Shown: piece by piece, positions 1 through 8,257 of the stretch
Numbering within the stretch: the stretch's first letter is position 1
How the letters are laid out: every line of letters begins with the position of its first letter
Source of the DNA: UBA4720 sp038227135
GTDB taxonomy: Bacteria; Gemmatimonadota; Gemmatimonadetes; Gemmatimonadales; Gemmatimonadaceae
Direction: 5' to 3'
DNA length: 64,000 nucleotides
Assembly (NCBI GenBank): GCA_038227135.1
Contig: JBBRQC010000001.1
Location: 1 to 64,000, forward strand
Position numbers and translations under genes: made by a program
The notes under the pieces: generated by a model
The model's input: the letters and a program-made list of their open reading frames with translations, nothing else
Told to the model about the DNA's origin: nothing
Database searches by the model: none

Positions 1-108
1 ACAGATATCTTCGACTACATCGAACGCTTTTACAATCCAACCAGGAGGCACTCAACACTGGACTACCTGAGCCCCATGGAATTTGAGAAACAAGGGCAGG
101 TAGCTTAG
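1..108 (+). CDS. IS3-family transposase OrfB, C-terminal fragment
   Basis: The window opens inside this reading frame, so only the last 35 residues and a TAG stop are visible. The peptide contains YIERFYNPTRRHSTLDYLSP, the usual C-terminal signature of IS3-family OrfB integrases (the end of the DDE catalytic domain). The rest of the element lies to the left of the window. A candidate right terminal repeat follows 6 bases after the stop. Whether the transposase is intact upstream cannot be seen. Confidence 0.85.
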   Translation, partial: TDIFDYIERFYNPTRRHSTLDYLSPMEFEKQGQVA

Positions 109-114
109 ATCACG

Positions 115-139
115 TGTCCACGAAACCGGGTACAGCTCA
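115..139. repeat. Probable right terminal inverted repeat of the IS3 element
   Basis: Read inward from base 139 the complementary strand begins TGAGCTGTACCCGGTTTCGT, which fits the TGA...CC pattern at IS3-family ends and lies just after the transposase stop. The left repeat and target duplication are outside the window, so the end at 139 is an estimate. Confidence 0.55.
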
Positions 140-423
140 AGATGACACTCTGACTAACGGCGAGGTCAAGTTGTGCTATCTAACTAGTAATTGTACTGCG
201 TGTTTATACTGCGGAGAAACGACAAAGCTGCAACCGTATGCGAGATAAGATGGAGCGGTGAAGTGACGGCTGCGAGTGTAACTCTTTGTGGCCCACGTCG
301 TTAAGCAAGAACCGCGAATGTGTGCAAAGAGTTATCATGCGCGCCGCTCGCGCGATAGCAATGCGCGAAACCATCCGAGAGGTGGAGAGGGAATAAAAGC
401 ACCACAAGACCCCCGATCTATGC
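140..423. other. Gene-poor spacer between IS end and integron-type integrase
   Basis: About 284 bases between the IS3 end and the 3' end of the integrase gene. It looks less GC-rich than the flanking chromosome. I see no convincing gene. It holds an RYYYAAC-type heptamer at 178-184 and a GTTRRRY-type heptamer at 300-306, the core motifs of integron attC sites, but the sequences between them do not form the paired inner arms expected of attC, so I do not call a recombination site. Confidence 0.4.
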
Positions 424-1446
424 TCACAAACGATCCGCCGGGCTCTGTACGCCAAGCCCTCCCCGATTCAACACATGCGTATAGATCATCGTCGTCTGAA
501 GACTACTGTGGCCCAGCAGCTCCTGGATCGTTCGAATATCGGAACCGCTTTCCAGTAAATGGGTTGCGAAGGAATGACGCAGCGAATGGCAGGTTGCACG
601 CTTTGCTATACGGCTCGATCGCACCGCCTCGGCTACCGCACGCTGAATCGCTGAGTCGTGGATGTGATGACGCCTGCGTTTGCCGGTTTCGCCCTCGGTG
701 TAAATCCGCGTCGCAGGGAAGATGTACTGCCAGCTCCAGTCACGGTCTGCATTCTGCAACTTTCGCCCGAGGGCTTCGGGTAACGCTGCTCCCAGAACGC
801 CCGACCGCAAATCCCGCTCAAACTGTTTTCGTACACGCTCCATCTGAACCTTGAGCGCGGGAGTCGCGAGCTTAGGAAGGGGAACGCGCCGATCCTTGTC
901 GCCCTTTCCAACGCGAACCATGATCTCTCCGCGCTCGAAATCCACGTCCTTCACCCGGAGCTGCGTGCATTCCGACAGGCGCAACCCGCTTCCGTACATA
1001 AGGCTCGCGCACAGACGCGCCACTCCGCGCATGTGCGAAAGAATCGAGCGCACTTCACCGACCGACAGAACGACCGGCAACCGGCGCCCACGCTTTGCGG
1101 GTGTAAGGCCCGGAATGAGATCCATGGTTCGACCCAGTATGTGGCGATACAGGAAGAGCAGGGCGTGCAAAGCCTGATTCTGGGTCGAGGCGCTGACGCG
1201 TCCGTCCGTAGCGAGGTGGTTCAGAAAAGCGGAGATCTCAGATTCACCCATGAGAGATGGGTGACAACGGCGGTGGAAAATCACAAATCGCCGAACCCAG
1301 GCGCAGTAGGCGATCTCGGTACGCCTGCTGTAATGTCGAACCCGAAGGCCTCGCCGAACTTGCTCGAGTAGCCGGAATCGCCGAGCTGGGTCCGATCCCC
1401 CACTCAGGTGAGATAGCGGAATATGCGGCCGATTCTCGTCGGGCAT
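424..1446 (-). CDS. Integron-type tyrosine recombinase (IntI-like), 340 aa
   Basis: Tyrosine recombinase of the integron integrase group. Residues 27-105 form the N-terminal SAM-like core-binding domain (RHYSRRTEIAY, SASTQNQALHALLFLY). The catalytic domain shows Arg156 (GLRLSE), His287-x-x-Arg290 (HSLRH), His313 (LLGH) and the nucleophile Tyr322 (IYTHV). Residues about 221-262 carry the extra IntI-specific segment, with DWSWQYIFPA and RRRHHIH, which separates IntI from XerC/D and phage integrases. The C-terminus VLNRGGLGVQSP is also IntI-typical. All catalytic residues are present, so it could be active. No clear attI site or attC cassette array is visible on either side; the gene upstream is an acetyltransferase in the same orientation. 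The first 26 residues extend beyond the conserved start, so a later start is possible. Confidence 0.9.
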   Translation of the reverse strand: MPDENRPHIPLSHLSGGSDPARRFRLLEQVRRGLRVRHYSRRTEIAYCAWVRRFVIFHRRCHPSLMGESEISAFLNHLATDGRVSASTQNQALHALLFLYRHILGRTMDLIPGLTPAKRGRRLPVVLSVGEVRSILSHMRGVARLCASLMYGSGLRLSECTQLRVKDVDFERGEIMVRVGKGDKDRRVPLPKLATPALKVQMERVRKQFERDLRSGVLGAALPEALGRKLQNADRDWSWQYIFPATRIYTEGETGKRRRHHIHDSAIQRAVAEAVRSSRIAKRATCHSLRHSFATHLLESGSDIRTIQELLGHSSLQTTMIYTHVLNRGGLGVQSPADRL

Positions 1447-1482
1447 AGCCCATAATGGCCGCCCATGACTGTCAGCGCGAAA

Positions 1483-2058
1483 TCAAAAAACGGCGGGAGT
1501 TGCTGAACTCGGGGCCTTGGCGGGCTCGACGTTGCCCGCCGCGACGTCGGCGACTGCGGGAGCCGCCAACCTCTTCGCAAAAATCAGCTTGTCGTCACCA
1601 GGCTTGTAGTACTCCGGAATCTTCCCCACCCGCGCGTACCCCGTTCGCTCATAGAACTGAATTGTGCCGCCATAAGTCTCCTGCGACGATGTCTCGATGA
1701 GAAGCAGCTTCCCGCCGCGCCGAGTGATCTCTTCCTCGGTGAACTTCATCAGTCTCTTCCCGACGCCGCCCCGGTGCTTCGACTTGTCCACCGCGATCCA
1801 GTACAGATCGTACGTCGCCTCCGTCAGCGGTGTCGGTCCGAACGTCACGTAGCCCAGGACTTCCTTCGTCTCTTCGACCTCGGACTCGAGGACGTAGGTG
1901 AGATACCCGCTGTGCTCGCCCAGATCGAGCCACTCGTCGATCAGCTCCAGTGCCGTCGCGACCTCCTCCGGCGTGAAATTCCCCGCGTTCTCGAGGATCC
2001 TGAAGACCCCTCCACGGTCGGCCGCCACCATCGGCCTGATGCGCGAGCTGGGGGACAT
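1483..2058 (-). CDS. GNAT-family N-acetyltransferase, 191 aa
   Basis: Acetyl-CoA dependent acyltransferase fold: IRPMVAADRGGV at the N-terminus, a central beta strand with LGYVTFGP, DLYWIAVDKSKHRGGVGKRL (the Q/RxxGxG/A acetyl-CoA loop) near residues 85-104, and IETSSQETYGGTIQFYERTGY toward the end. The last 25 residues are Ala/Pro-rich and look disordered. Its ATG directly abuts the TAG of the E3 gene lpd, so the two are almost certainly co-transcribed and probably translationally coupled. That context makes a role in acylating central-metabolism proteins or a metabolite attractive, but the substrate is unknown. GNAT family call is firm; function is inference. Confidence 0.85.
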   Translation of the reverse strand: MSPSSRIRPMVAADRGGVFRILENAGNFTPEEVATALELIDEWLDLGEHSGYLTYVLESEVEETKEVLGYVTFGPTPLTEATYDLYWIAVDKSKHRGGVGKRLMKFTEEEITRRGGKLLLIETSSQETYGGTIQFYERTGYARVGKIPEYYKPGDDKLIFAKRLAAPAVADVAAGNVEPAKAPSSATPAVF

Positions 2059-3456
2059 CTAGATGTGAATTGATCTGCCGAGCACGCCGAGCGCGGCTTC
2101 CTTCACGGCCTCGGTGAGAGTCGGATGCGAATGCACGGTAATGCCAATGTCCTCCGACGATCCGCGGAACTCGAACGCCAGCACCGCTTCCTGGATCATC
2201 TCCGATACGTTCGCGCCAATCATGTGCGCCCCGAGCAATTCGTCCGTCTCGGCGTCGGCGATGAACTTGATGAAGCCACTCGTCTCGCCCGACGTGCGCG
2301 CGCGCGCGTTGGCGGTAAAGGGAAACTTCCCGACCTTGTACTTCCGGCCGCTCTCCTTCACCTCATGCTCCGCCAACCCGACAGTCGCGATCTCCGGCCA
2401 GGTATACACCACCGACGGCATCGACTTGTAGTCCATGTGTACCTTGTAGCCCGCGATCACTTCCGCCGCGATCACTCCCTCTTCCTCAGCCTTGTGCGCG
2501 AGGAGCTTGCCGCCCACCGCGTCACCGATCGCGTACACGTTCGGAAGATTCGTCCGCATCTGCGCATCGACGGCGATTTCTCCGCGCTTTCCGAGATTCA
2601 ATCCCAACCCCGCGGCGTCGATGCCGGTGAGCGACGACTTTCGTCCCACCGAGACGAGTACGTAGTCCGCGTCGATCGTCTCTTTGTTCCCATCCTTTTC
2701 CACGTCAACCAGAACGCGATCCTTCTCGAGCTTCGCACCGGTCACCTTGGTGCCGACACGGATGTCGAGCCCCTGCCGGCGGAAAACCTTATCGGCTTCC
2801 TTGACGATCTCCTCGTCGTTGCCGGGAAGAATCGTCGGCATCAGCTCCACGATCGTCACCTTCGCACCGAGCCGCCGCCAAACAGAGCCGAGCTCCAGAC
2901 CAATGACTCCGCCACCGATCACCAGCAAATGCCGGGGCACCGCTTGAAGAGTCAGCGCGCCGATGTTCGACAACACGCGCTTCTCGTCGAACTTGAGGAA
3001 CGGCAGCTCCACCGGAACCGACCCCGTCGCGATGATCACGTTCTTTGCGCGGTAGGACTCGGATTTCCCGTCGGCACCGGCGACGTCAACGACATTTCCC
3101 TTCTTGAGACTGCCGCGCCCCTTCGCCCAGGTGATCTTGTTCTTCCTGAACAGGAACTCGATCCCCTTTGTGTTCTGCCCGACGACGGCCTCCTTCCGCT
3201 TCATCATCGTCGGCAGATCCAGCTTCACCTCAGCGATCGTCACCCCGTGCTCGGCCGCATGCAACCGCGCGAACTCGTAGTGCTCGGACGACGTGAGCAG
3301 CGCTTTCGATGGAATGCACCCGACGTTGACGCACGTGCCGCCGAGCGTCTTGTCCATCTCGATGCAAACGGTATTGAGGCCCAGCTGGGCGGCGCGTATT
3401 GCTGCTACATATCCACCGGGCCCGGCGCCGATGATCGCTACATCGCAGTCGACCAT
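2059..3456 (-). CDS. lpd: Dihydrolipoyl dehydrogenase (E3)
   Basis: FAD/NAD-dependent E3 that reoxidises the dihydrolipoyl group of 2-oxoacid dehydrogenase complexes and transfers electrons to NAD+. 465 residues, normal length. The N-terminal FAD fold is IIGAGPGGYVAAIRAAQLG; the redox-active disulfide is Cys42/Cys47 in GGTCVNVGCIPSK; a second dinucleotide motif is VIGGGVIGLELG; the C-terminal interface carries the base motif HSHPTLTEAVKEA. It starts exactly where the E2 gene stops, so it is the E3 of that complex and may also serve other complexes. The GNAT gene follows with no gap. Confidence 0.97.
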   Translation of the reverse strand: MVDCDVAIIGAGPGGYVAAIRAAQLGLNTVCIEMDKTLGGTCVNVGCIPSKALLTSSEHYEFARLHAAEHGVTIAEVKLDLPTMMKRKEAVVGQNTKGIEFLFRKNKITWAKGRGSLKKGNVVDVAGADGKSESYRAKNVIIATGSVPVELPFLKFDEKRVLSNIGALTLQAVPRHLLVIGGGVIGLELGSVWRRLGAKVTIVELMPTILPGNDEEIVKEADKVFRRQGLDIRVGTKVTGAKLEKDRVLVDVEKDGNKETIDADYVLVSVGRKSSLTGIDAAGLGLNLGKRGEIAVDAQMRTNLPNVYAIGDAVGGKLLAHKAEEEGVIAAEVIAGYKVHMDYKSMPSVVYTWPEIATVGLAEHEVKESGRKYKVGKFPFTANARARTSGETSGFIKFIADAETDELLGAHMIGANVSEMIQEAVLAFEFRGSSEDIGITVHSHPTLTEAVKEAALGVLGRSIHI

Positions 3457-4653
3457 CTATTCGATAAGCATCGCGGCCGGATCTTCAATGAGCTCCTTCA
3501 CGCGTACGAGGAATTGAACCGCCTGCTGCCCTTCGACAATGCGATGATCATAAGAGAGCGCGATGTACATCATCGGCCGGATAACGACCTGGCCGCTGAT
3601 CGCCACTGGCCGGTCCTGCGTCTTGTGCAGGCCGAGTATCCCGACCTGCGGGTAGTTCAGGATCGGAGTCGACACCAGCGAGCCAAACACTCCGCCGTTG
3701 GTGATCGTGAATGTGCCGCCGGTGAGGTCGTCCATCGCCAGCTTGCCCTCACGCGCGCGCTTGGCGACGTCCGCAATGTCCCGACTGACGTCCAGCAGCG
3801 ACTTGCGATCGGCGTCCTTGACGTTCGGAACCACCAGCCCCTGCTCGGACGCGACCGCGATTCCCATGTTGACGTAGTGCTTGTAGATGATGGCGTCGCC
3901 ATCCACCTGCGCATTGATCGTCGGAAACTGTTTGAGAGCCTGAACGACCGCGCGCACAAAGAACGGCATGAAGGTCAGCTTGACGCCATGCTCCTTCTCG
4001 ATCTTCTCCTTGTACTTCTCGCGCAGCGCGTTGAGCACTGACATGTCGACTTCGTTGAACGTCGTCAGGTGCGCGGTGGCGTGCTGCGACTGGAGAAGGT
4101 TCTCGGCGATGCGCTTCCGGCGCGTAGACATCTTCTCGCGCGTCTCACGCTCACCTGGCGTCGTACCATTTCCCCCTCGCGGCGCCGCGCTCGGCGTCCC
4201 CGGGCGTGGAGCAGACGCGCCGGTCGGTGCCGCCAACACATCGGGTTTGGATACAACGCCCCCGCGCCCGGTGCCCGCGACAGCGGCGATGTCAATCTCG
4301 CGCTGTTCGGCGATACGCCGCGCCGCGGGCGACGATTTGACGGTCTCGGATTGCTGCGCGGCTACCGGCGCGGGGCGTGAAGAGGCGGAAGCGGCAGGCG
4401 ATTGCGTCGCGGGCGCGACGCTCTCATCGATCTCGCCAAGTACGTCGTCCACATGCACGACGTCACCTTCTTTCTTCGCCTGCTTTGCCAGAACGCCCGG
4501 CTTCAGGGCCGGGACTTCGACGGTGATCTTGTCGGTATCCAGCTCGACAACCGTATCGCCGGCGGCGACGGCGTCGCCCTCCTTCTTGAGCCACCGCGAA
4601 ACGGTGGCTTCGACGATCGATTCTCCGAGCGGGGGTACCTTTATGGAAAGCAT
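3457..4653 (-). CDS. sucB: 2-oxoglutarate dehydrogenase E2, dihydrolipoamide succinyltransferase
   Basis: Core acyltransferase of the TCA-cycle 2-oxoglutarate dehydrogenase complex. 398 residues: one lipoyl domain (1-75) with the modified Lys42 in ELDTDKITVEV, an Ala/Pro-rich linker, a peripheral subunit-binding domain around 107-140 (PAARRIAEQREID), and the catalytic domain from about 175 with the SucB-type segment HATAHLTTFNEVDMS and the active-site motif SYDHRIVEG. The E1 gene (sucA/odhA) is not in the window. Divergent from the oxidoreductase gene at 4750, with a promoter region of about 95 bases between them. Confidence 0.95.
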   Translation of the reverse strand: MLSIKVPPLGESIVEATVSRWLKKEGDAVAAGDTVVELDTDKITVEVPALKPGVLAKQAKKEGDVVHVDDVLGEIDESVAPATQSPAASASSRPAPVAAQQSETVKSSPAARRIAEQREIDIAAVAGTGRGGVVSKPDVLAAPTGASAPRPGTPSAAPRGGNGTTPGERETREKMSTRRKRIAENLLQSQHATAHLTTFNEVDMSVLNALREKYKEKIEKEHGVKLTFMPFFVRAVVQALKQFPTINAQVDGDAIIYKHYVNMGIAVASEQGLVVPNVKDADRKSLLDVSRDIADVAKRAREGKLAMDDLTGGTFTITNGGVFGSLVSTPILNYPQVGILGLHKTQDRPVAISGQVVIRPMMYIALSYDHRIVEGQQAVQFLVRVKELIEDPAAMLIE

Positions 4654-4749
4654 TCAGACTGATCCGGAGCGGATAGAAATCAAACTCGGTATCTTCGATG
4701 ATGCGTGCAGCACATACGATTCGCCTGAATATAACGCTCCGATAATCTC

Positions 4750-5799
4750 GTGCGAGGACTGACAATCTCGGCGCACGGCGGACTCGATCAGCTCGAGTAC
4801 CGGACCGATCTGCCGAAGCCCGAGCCCAGACTCGGTGAGATCCGCATCCGCGTCAAAGCCGCTGCGCTCAATCATTTGGACCTGTTCGTCATCGCCGGGA
4901 TGCCCGGTGTGAAGATCGTTCCGCCCTGGATCCTTGGCGCGGATGCGACCGGCATCGTTGACGCCATCGGCGACTTGAGCGGCATCTCCGACAACCAGCT
5001 CAAGGTCGGCGACAGCGTCGTCGTCAATCCCGGCCTCAGCGATCACACCTGCGAATTCTGCCAGATCGGCGAGCACTCGCTCTGCGTCAAATTCGGACTG
5101 CTCGGCGAGCACGCGCCCGGGACGCTGGCGGAGTACATAGTAATTCCCGCGCGCAACGCCCGAAGCATCCCGAAGGACAAGCCCGTCGAGCAAGCGGCAG
5201 CATTCACCCTCGCCACACTCACGGCGTGGCGGATGGTAGTGACGCGGGCGCGGGTGAAAAGAGCGGACAACGTGCTCATCTGGGGAATCGGCGGCGGCGT
5301 GGCGCTCGCCGCGCTGGACATCGTCCGCCACATCGGCGCCACCGTGTGGGTGACATCGCATAGCGACGAGAAGCTGGTGCTCGCGCGCGGGCTGGGGGCC
5401 GAGAACGTGATCAACTATACGACGACCGACGTCGGCAAGGAGATCAGGGCGCGTACCAACAAGCGGGGAGTCGATGTCGTGTTCGACACCGTCGGAGAAG
5501 CAACCTGGACGCAGTCGCTCGGCGCGCTCGCCAAAGGCGGCAGGCTGGTGACCTGCGGCGCGACGTCGGGACCGATGGTGCAGATGGATGTGCGCCGGCT
5601 GTTCTGGAACCAATGGGACATCATGGGCTCGACGATGGGAAACGACGCGGAGTTCGACGCCATCACCAACGAATACCGCGCGGGACACTTCACGCCCCTG
5701 GTGGATTCGGTGTTCGATATCTCGCAGGGACGCCAGGCGTTCGAGCGGCTCCAGAGCGGACAGCAGTTCGGCAAGATCGTGGTCCGAATTCCAGAATGA
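4750..5799 (+). CDS. Zinc-type alcohol dehydrogenase / quinone oxidoreductase-like protein
   Basis: Medium-chain dehydrogenase/reductase, 349 residues from a GTG start. The N-terminal GroES-like domain has GDSVVVNPGLSDHTCEFCQI and a CxxC-x7-C cluster resembling the structural zinc lobe, but the usual catalytic Cys near residue 40 is replaced in AALNHLDLFVIAG, as in zinc-free quinone reductase relatives. The Rossmann motif is WGIGGGVALAALDIV. The enzyme probably oxidises or reduces a carbonyl or quinone with NAD(P)H; substrate unknown. Its TGA overlaps the ATG of the next gene (ATGA), so it heads a tightly packed plus-strand run. Confidence 0.85.
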   Translation: MRGLTISAHGGLDQLEYRTDLPKPEPRLGEIRIRVKAAALNHLDLFVIAGMPGVKIVPPWILGADATGIVDAIGDLSGISDNQLKVGDSVVVNPGLSDHTCEFCQIGEHSLCVKFGLLGEHAPGTLAEYIVIPARNARSIPKDKPVEQAAAFTLATLTAWRMVVTRARVKRADNVLIWGIGGGVALAALDIVRHIGATVWVTSHSDEKLVLARGLGAENVINYTTTDVGKEIRARTNKRGVDVVFDTVGEATWTQSLGALAKGGRLVTCGATSGPMVQMDVRRLFWNQWDIMGSTMGNDAEFDAITNEYRAGHFTPLVDSVFDISQGRQAFERLQSGQQFGKIVVRIPE

Positions 5800-6056
5800 C
5801 TCCTGGGGACGATCCCGGGGAATCGGAGCTGCCGCCGGATCAGGCCCAGTACGCGCCGAGCGAGCTGAAGGTAATCCGCGACGAATTCACAGCCGGCAAC
5901 ATGCCGAAGTGCCCGCGCTGCAAAGTCTCAATGACGCGCCGCGAGATCGGGGGCGGCTCGTTCGGTCTGGGGTATGCGAGACAGCGGGATTGGCTCATCT
6001 GCCCGAAATGCCGCCGCAGCGCGATCTTTGACATTCATCGCGGTACGCGCACTTAA
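5796..6056 (+). CDS. Small zinc-ribbon protein, 86 aa
   Basis: Starts at the ATG that overlaps the stop of the preceding oxidoreductase gene. The N-terminal 35 residues are acidic and Pro-rich; the C-terminal half holds two CxxC knuckles (KCPRCK and LICPKCRR) separated by 27 residues, a typical treble-clef or zinc-ribbon arrangement. No catalytic motif. It may be a nucleic-acid or protein adaptor; no function can be assigned. The ATGA overlap argues that it is really translated. Confidence 0.75.
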   Translation: MTPGDDPGESELPPDQAQYAPSELKVIRDEFTAGNMPKCPRCKVSMTRREIGGGSFGLGYARQRDWLICPKCRRSAIFDIHRGTRT

Positions 6057-6071
6057 TCTTCAGTCAGCCAA

Positions 6072-7445
6072 ATGAATCTTTGCAGACGCGCCGTGATAAC
6101 CGGCGCACTGTTGTCTTTCTCCGCGTCGCGGGTGGCCGCGCAAATCGTCGAGCGGCCCGTTCCGTTCGACAGCGCTGGGCTCGTCACCGTGATGACACCA
6201 TTTCTGGCCGAGAAAGCGGCGCTGCGTCCACCGTGGTGGCCGGTGTCCGGCGATTTCACGGAAGCGCGTCTATTCACCGCGAACGACTCGACCTACGTCC
6301 TCGCTGTCACGCGAAGGACGGGAGTAGTCGAGCGCTATTCGCTCAGCGGCACCGACCGCGAGGCGATTCGCGCGGTCGTATCGAGATTGCCCCGCGGCGT
6401 AATCGTGGCGCGCAACGATGCGCGCAATGCCTTCGTCAAGAATCAAGCGATCCTCGGCCTCGTCGCATACGGGCCGACGTTCGCCGGTGCGATCTCTGAT
6501 AACTCCGCTGGAGTTACCGCGGGATATCTCGTTGTTGCAGGCGGAACTTTCTTCGCCGCCTCGGAGATCGCGCGACGAATCTCCATCTCACGCGCACAGA
6601 GCGACCTCGCTTTCAACATGGGTCACAACGGCGCGCTCGCGGGTTGGGCGGTGACGTACGCGCTGGGCGCGAGCAATCGCGTCCAGTCGGGGGGCGCGTT
6701 CGTCGGAGGACTGACGGGAGCGACTTTGGGTGTGGCGTTCGGCCGCGGTATGACCGAGGCGGACGCGGTTGGAGCCGCATTTGGCTCCGACATCGGCGCG
6801 CTCATCGGGTGGGGAACAATGGAAGCCATCAAGAGCAAGCAGACGTGCACAGTCACACCTGGCGTGATCGGGACGGTGAACTGCACACGAAATATCTCCG
6901 CTCGCGCGGAAGTGACGACCATCCTGGCTTCGGGCATCATAGGCTACCCCATGGGCGTTCTATACCCGCGCAACGCGCGCTACAACGTCACGCCCGGCGA
7001 CATTCAGACGTTGTGGGGAACGACTCTGCTGGGAATGGCGACCTCAGGCGCGTTGTTCGTCGGTCGCGACAGAAGTACACGCGCGGTCGCGGCTTCGCTT
7101 ACCGCCGGCGGCGTAGTTGGGATCATCGCTGGTGACCGATTCGTGGTCCAACGGTACGACCATAGCCGCACTGACGGTGGGCGAGTAGTCCTGGGAACGG
7201 TTGCCGGGGGACTCATGGGGGCCGGTGTCGCTACGCTTACCAATACCAGCGATCCCGATCCCCACCTGGTGCTCGGGCTGGCATCCGTCGGGGGCCTCAT
7301 CGGAATCATCGCCACCGAACGCTATCTGGACCCTGCATCCGACGCCGGACGGCCGAGAATTCGTGTAACTTTCAATCCGGCGGGCATCGTAGGGGTGGCT
7401 ACGCGCGCCCCAGGGAATCACTCCCTACTCAATGTGAGGTTTTAG
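6072..7445 (+). CDS. Exported glycine-rich hypothetical protein, 457 aa
   Basis: Begins with a signal peptide (basic MNLCRR, hydrophobic stretch, cleavage likely after RVAAQ). From about residue 115 it consists of alternating Gly/Ala-rich hydrophobic segments of 15-20 residues, several with G-x3-G spacing (AGYLVVAGGTFFAASEIA, GGLTGATLGVAFGRG, GGVVGIIAGDRF, GGLMGAGVATLT, VGGLIGIIATERY). They come in loose pairs, as in glycine-zipper proteins. It probably sits in or on the outer membrane or periplasmic face. I do not recognise the family. Its TAG shares a base with the GTG of the next gene. Confidence 0.7.
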   Translation: MNLCRRAVITGALLSFSASRVAAQIVERPVPFDSAGLVTVMTPFLAEKAALRPPWWPVSGDFTEARLFTANDSTYVLAVTRRTGVVERYSLSGTDREAIRAVVSRLPRGVIVARNDARNAFVKNQAILGLVAYGPTFAGAISDNSAGVTAGYLVVAGGTFFAASEIARRISISRAQSDLAFNMGHNGALAGWAVTYALGASNRVQSGGAFVGGLTGATLGVAFGRGMTEADAVGAAFGSDIGALIGWGTMEAIKSKQTCTVTPGVIGTVNCTRNISARAEVTTILASGIIGYPMGVLYPRNARYNVTPGDIQTLWGTTLLGMATSGALFVGRDRSTRAVAASLTAGGVVGIIAGDRFVVQRYDHSRTDGGRVVLGTVAGGLMGAGVATLTNTSDPDPHLVLGLASVGGLIGIIATERYLDPASDAGRPRIRVTFNPAGIVGVATRAPGNHSLLNVRF

Positions 7446-8257
7446 TGGACACCACGACGACACTCACCTTCGGCGAAAGGCTTCAGGGAAGCTTCGAGCA
7501 GCTCTATCGCTATGTCCCGGCGCTGTTTGGCGCGCTGGTCATCCTCTTTGCCGGCTACCTGCTGGCGAGACTGCTCGAGAAAGGGACCGACCGATTGATG
7601 CGTCGGATCCGCCTGACCCAGATGCTCGAGAAGGGCGGCGTAATGCAGGCGGTCGAGAGATCCGGCACCCGTGTCAACCCGAACAGAGTTGCCGCGAGAC
7701 TCGTCTTCTGGTTCGTGATGTTCACGGTGATGCTCGTCGCCGCGAACGCGCTCGGACTCCAGTCGCTGGCGAATGTTTTTTCCGAGCTCGTCAGCTACAT
7801 CCCGAGCGTCATCGCTGCAATCGTCATCATGATCGTCGGAATCGTCCTCGGCAGCTTCGTCGGCGGCCTGATCATGGCGTCGGCCGGGGGACTGCACGGC
7901 GGACCGACTCTGGCGCGCGTGGGGAAGGGCGGGGTCGTCGTGCTCGCCGTCTTCATGGCGCTCCAGGAGCTCGGCGTCGCGACCGAGATCGTGACGACCG
8001 CATTCGCGATCCTGTTTGGCGCGGTGGCGCTGGCCTTGTCGCTCTCTTTCGGACTGGGGAATCGTGAGCTCGCCGGTGAGATCACTCGCAACTGGTACCG
8101 GCGCTACAGCGAAGAGCGGGACAACATAGAGCACGACAATCGGGAGCTCGACAAAGTCGAAGGGATCAGCACCAGCGACGAGGAGTACGTGCGACCGATC
8201 TTCGGCCCCGGCCTCCGGAATTCCGGTCCGCACGACGTAGTTCGACCGCCAGAGTGA
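7445..8257 (+). CDS. TM-helix-repeat membrane protein related to small-conductance channels
   Basis: 270 residues from GTG overlapping the previous stop. Four hydrophobic helices: about 24-42 (ALFGALVILFAGYLLARLL), 85-105, 118-145 (IPSVIAAIVIMIVGIVLGSF) and 170-205. Helices 1 and 3 resemble the duplicated conserved TM helix (PF05552-type) found in CmpX and MscS-related proteins; the MscS beta-domain itself is missing. The C-terminal 50 residues are charged and cytoplasmic. Probably an inner-membrane channel or scaffold. Overlaps the amino acid permease gene by GTGA, so the two are co-expressed. Confidence 0.75.
   Translation: MDTTTTLTFGERLQGSFEQLYRYVPALFGALVILFAGYLLARLLEKGTDRLMRRIRLTQMLEKGGVMQAVERSGTRVNPNRVAARLVFWFVMFTVMLVAANALGLQSLANVFSELVSYIPSVIAAIVIMIVGIVLGSFVGGLIMASAGGLHGGPTLARVGKGGVVVLAVFMALQELGVATEIVTTAFAILFGAVALALSLSFGLGNRELAGEITRNWYRRYSEERDNIEHDNRELDKVEGISTSDEEYVRPIFGPGLRNSGPHDVVRPPE

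Noticed and set aside
178..306. attC-like site (RYYYAAC at 178-184 and GTTRRRY at 300-306, 129 bases in all)
   Set aside because: The inner arms next to the two heptamers are not complementary, so the folded bottom-strand hairpin needed for integron recombination cannot form.
1..1446. A defence island or mobile island led by the IS3 element and integrase
   Set aside because: Only these two mobile genes are present; from 1483 on the content is core metabolism, with no toxin, nuclease or restriction genes.
2125..4041. 638-codon plus-strand frame opposite lpd and sucB
   Set aside because: It is an antisense shadow of two clearly conserved genes; its Arg/His/Asp-rich composition is typical of antisense frames in GC-rich DNA.
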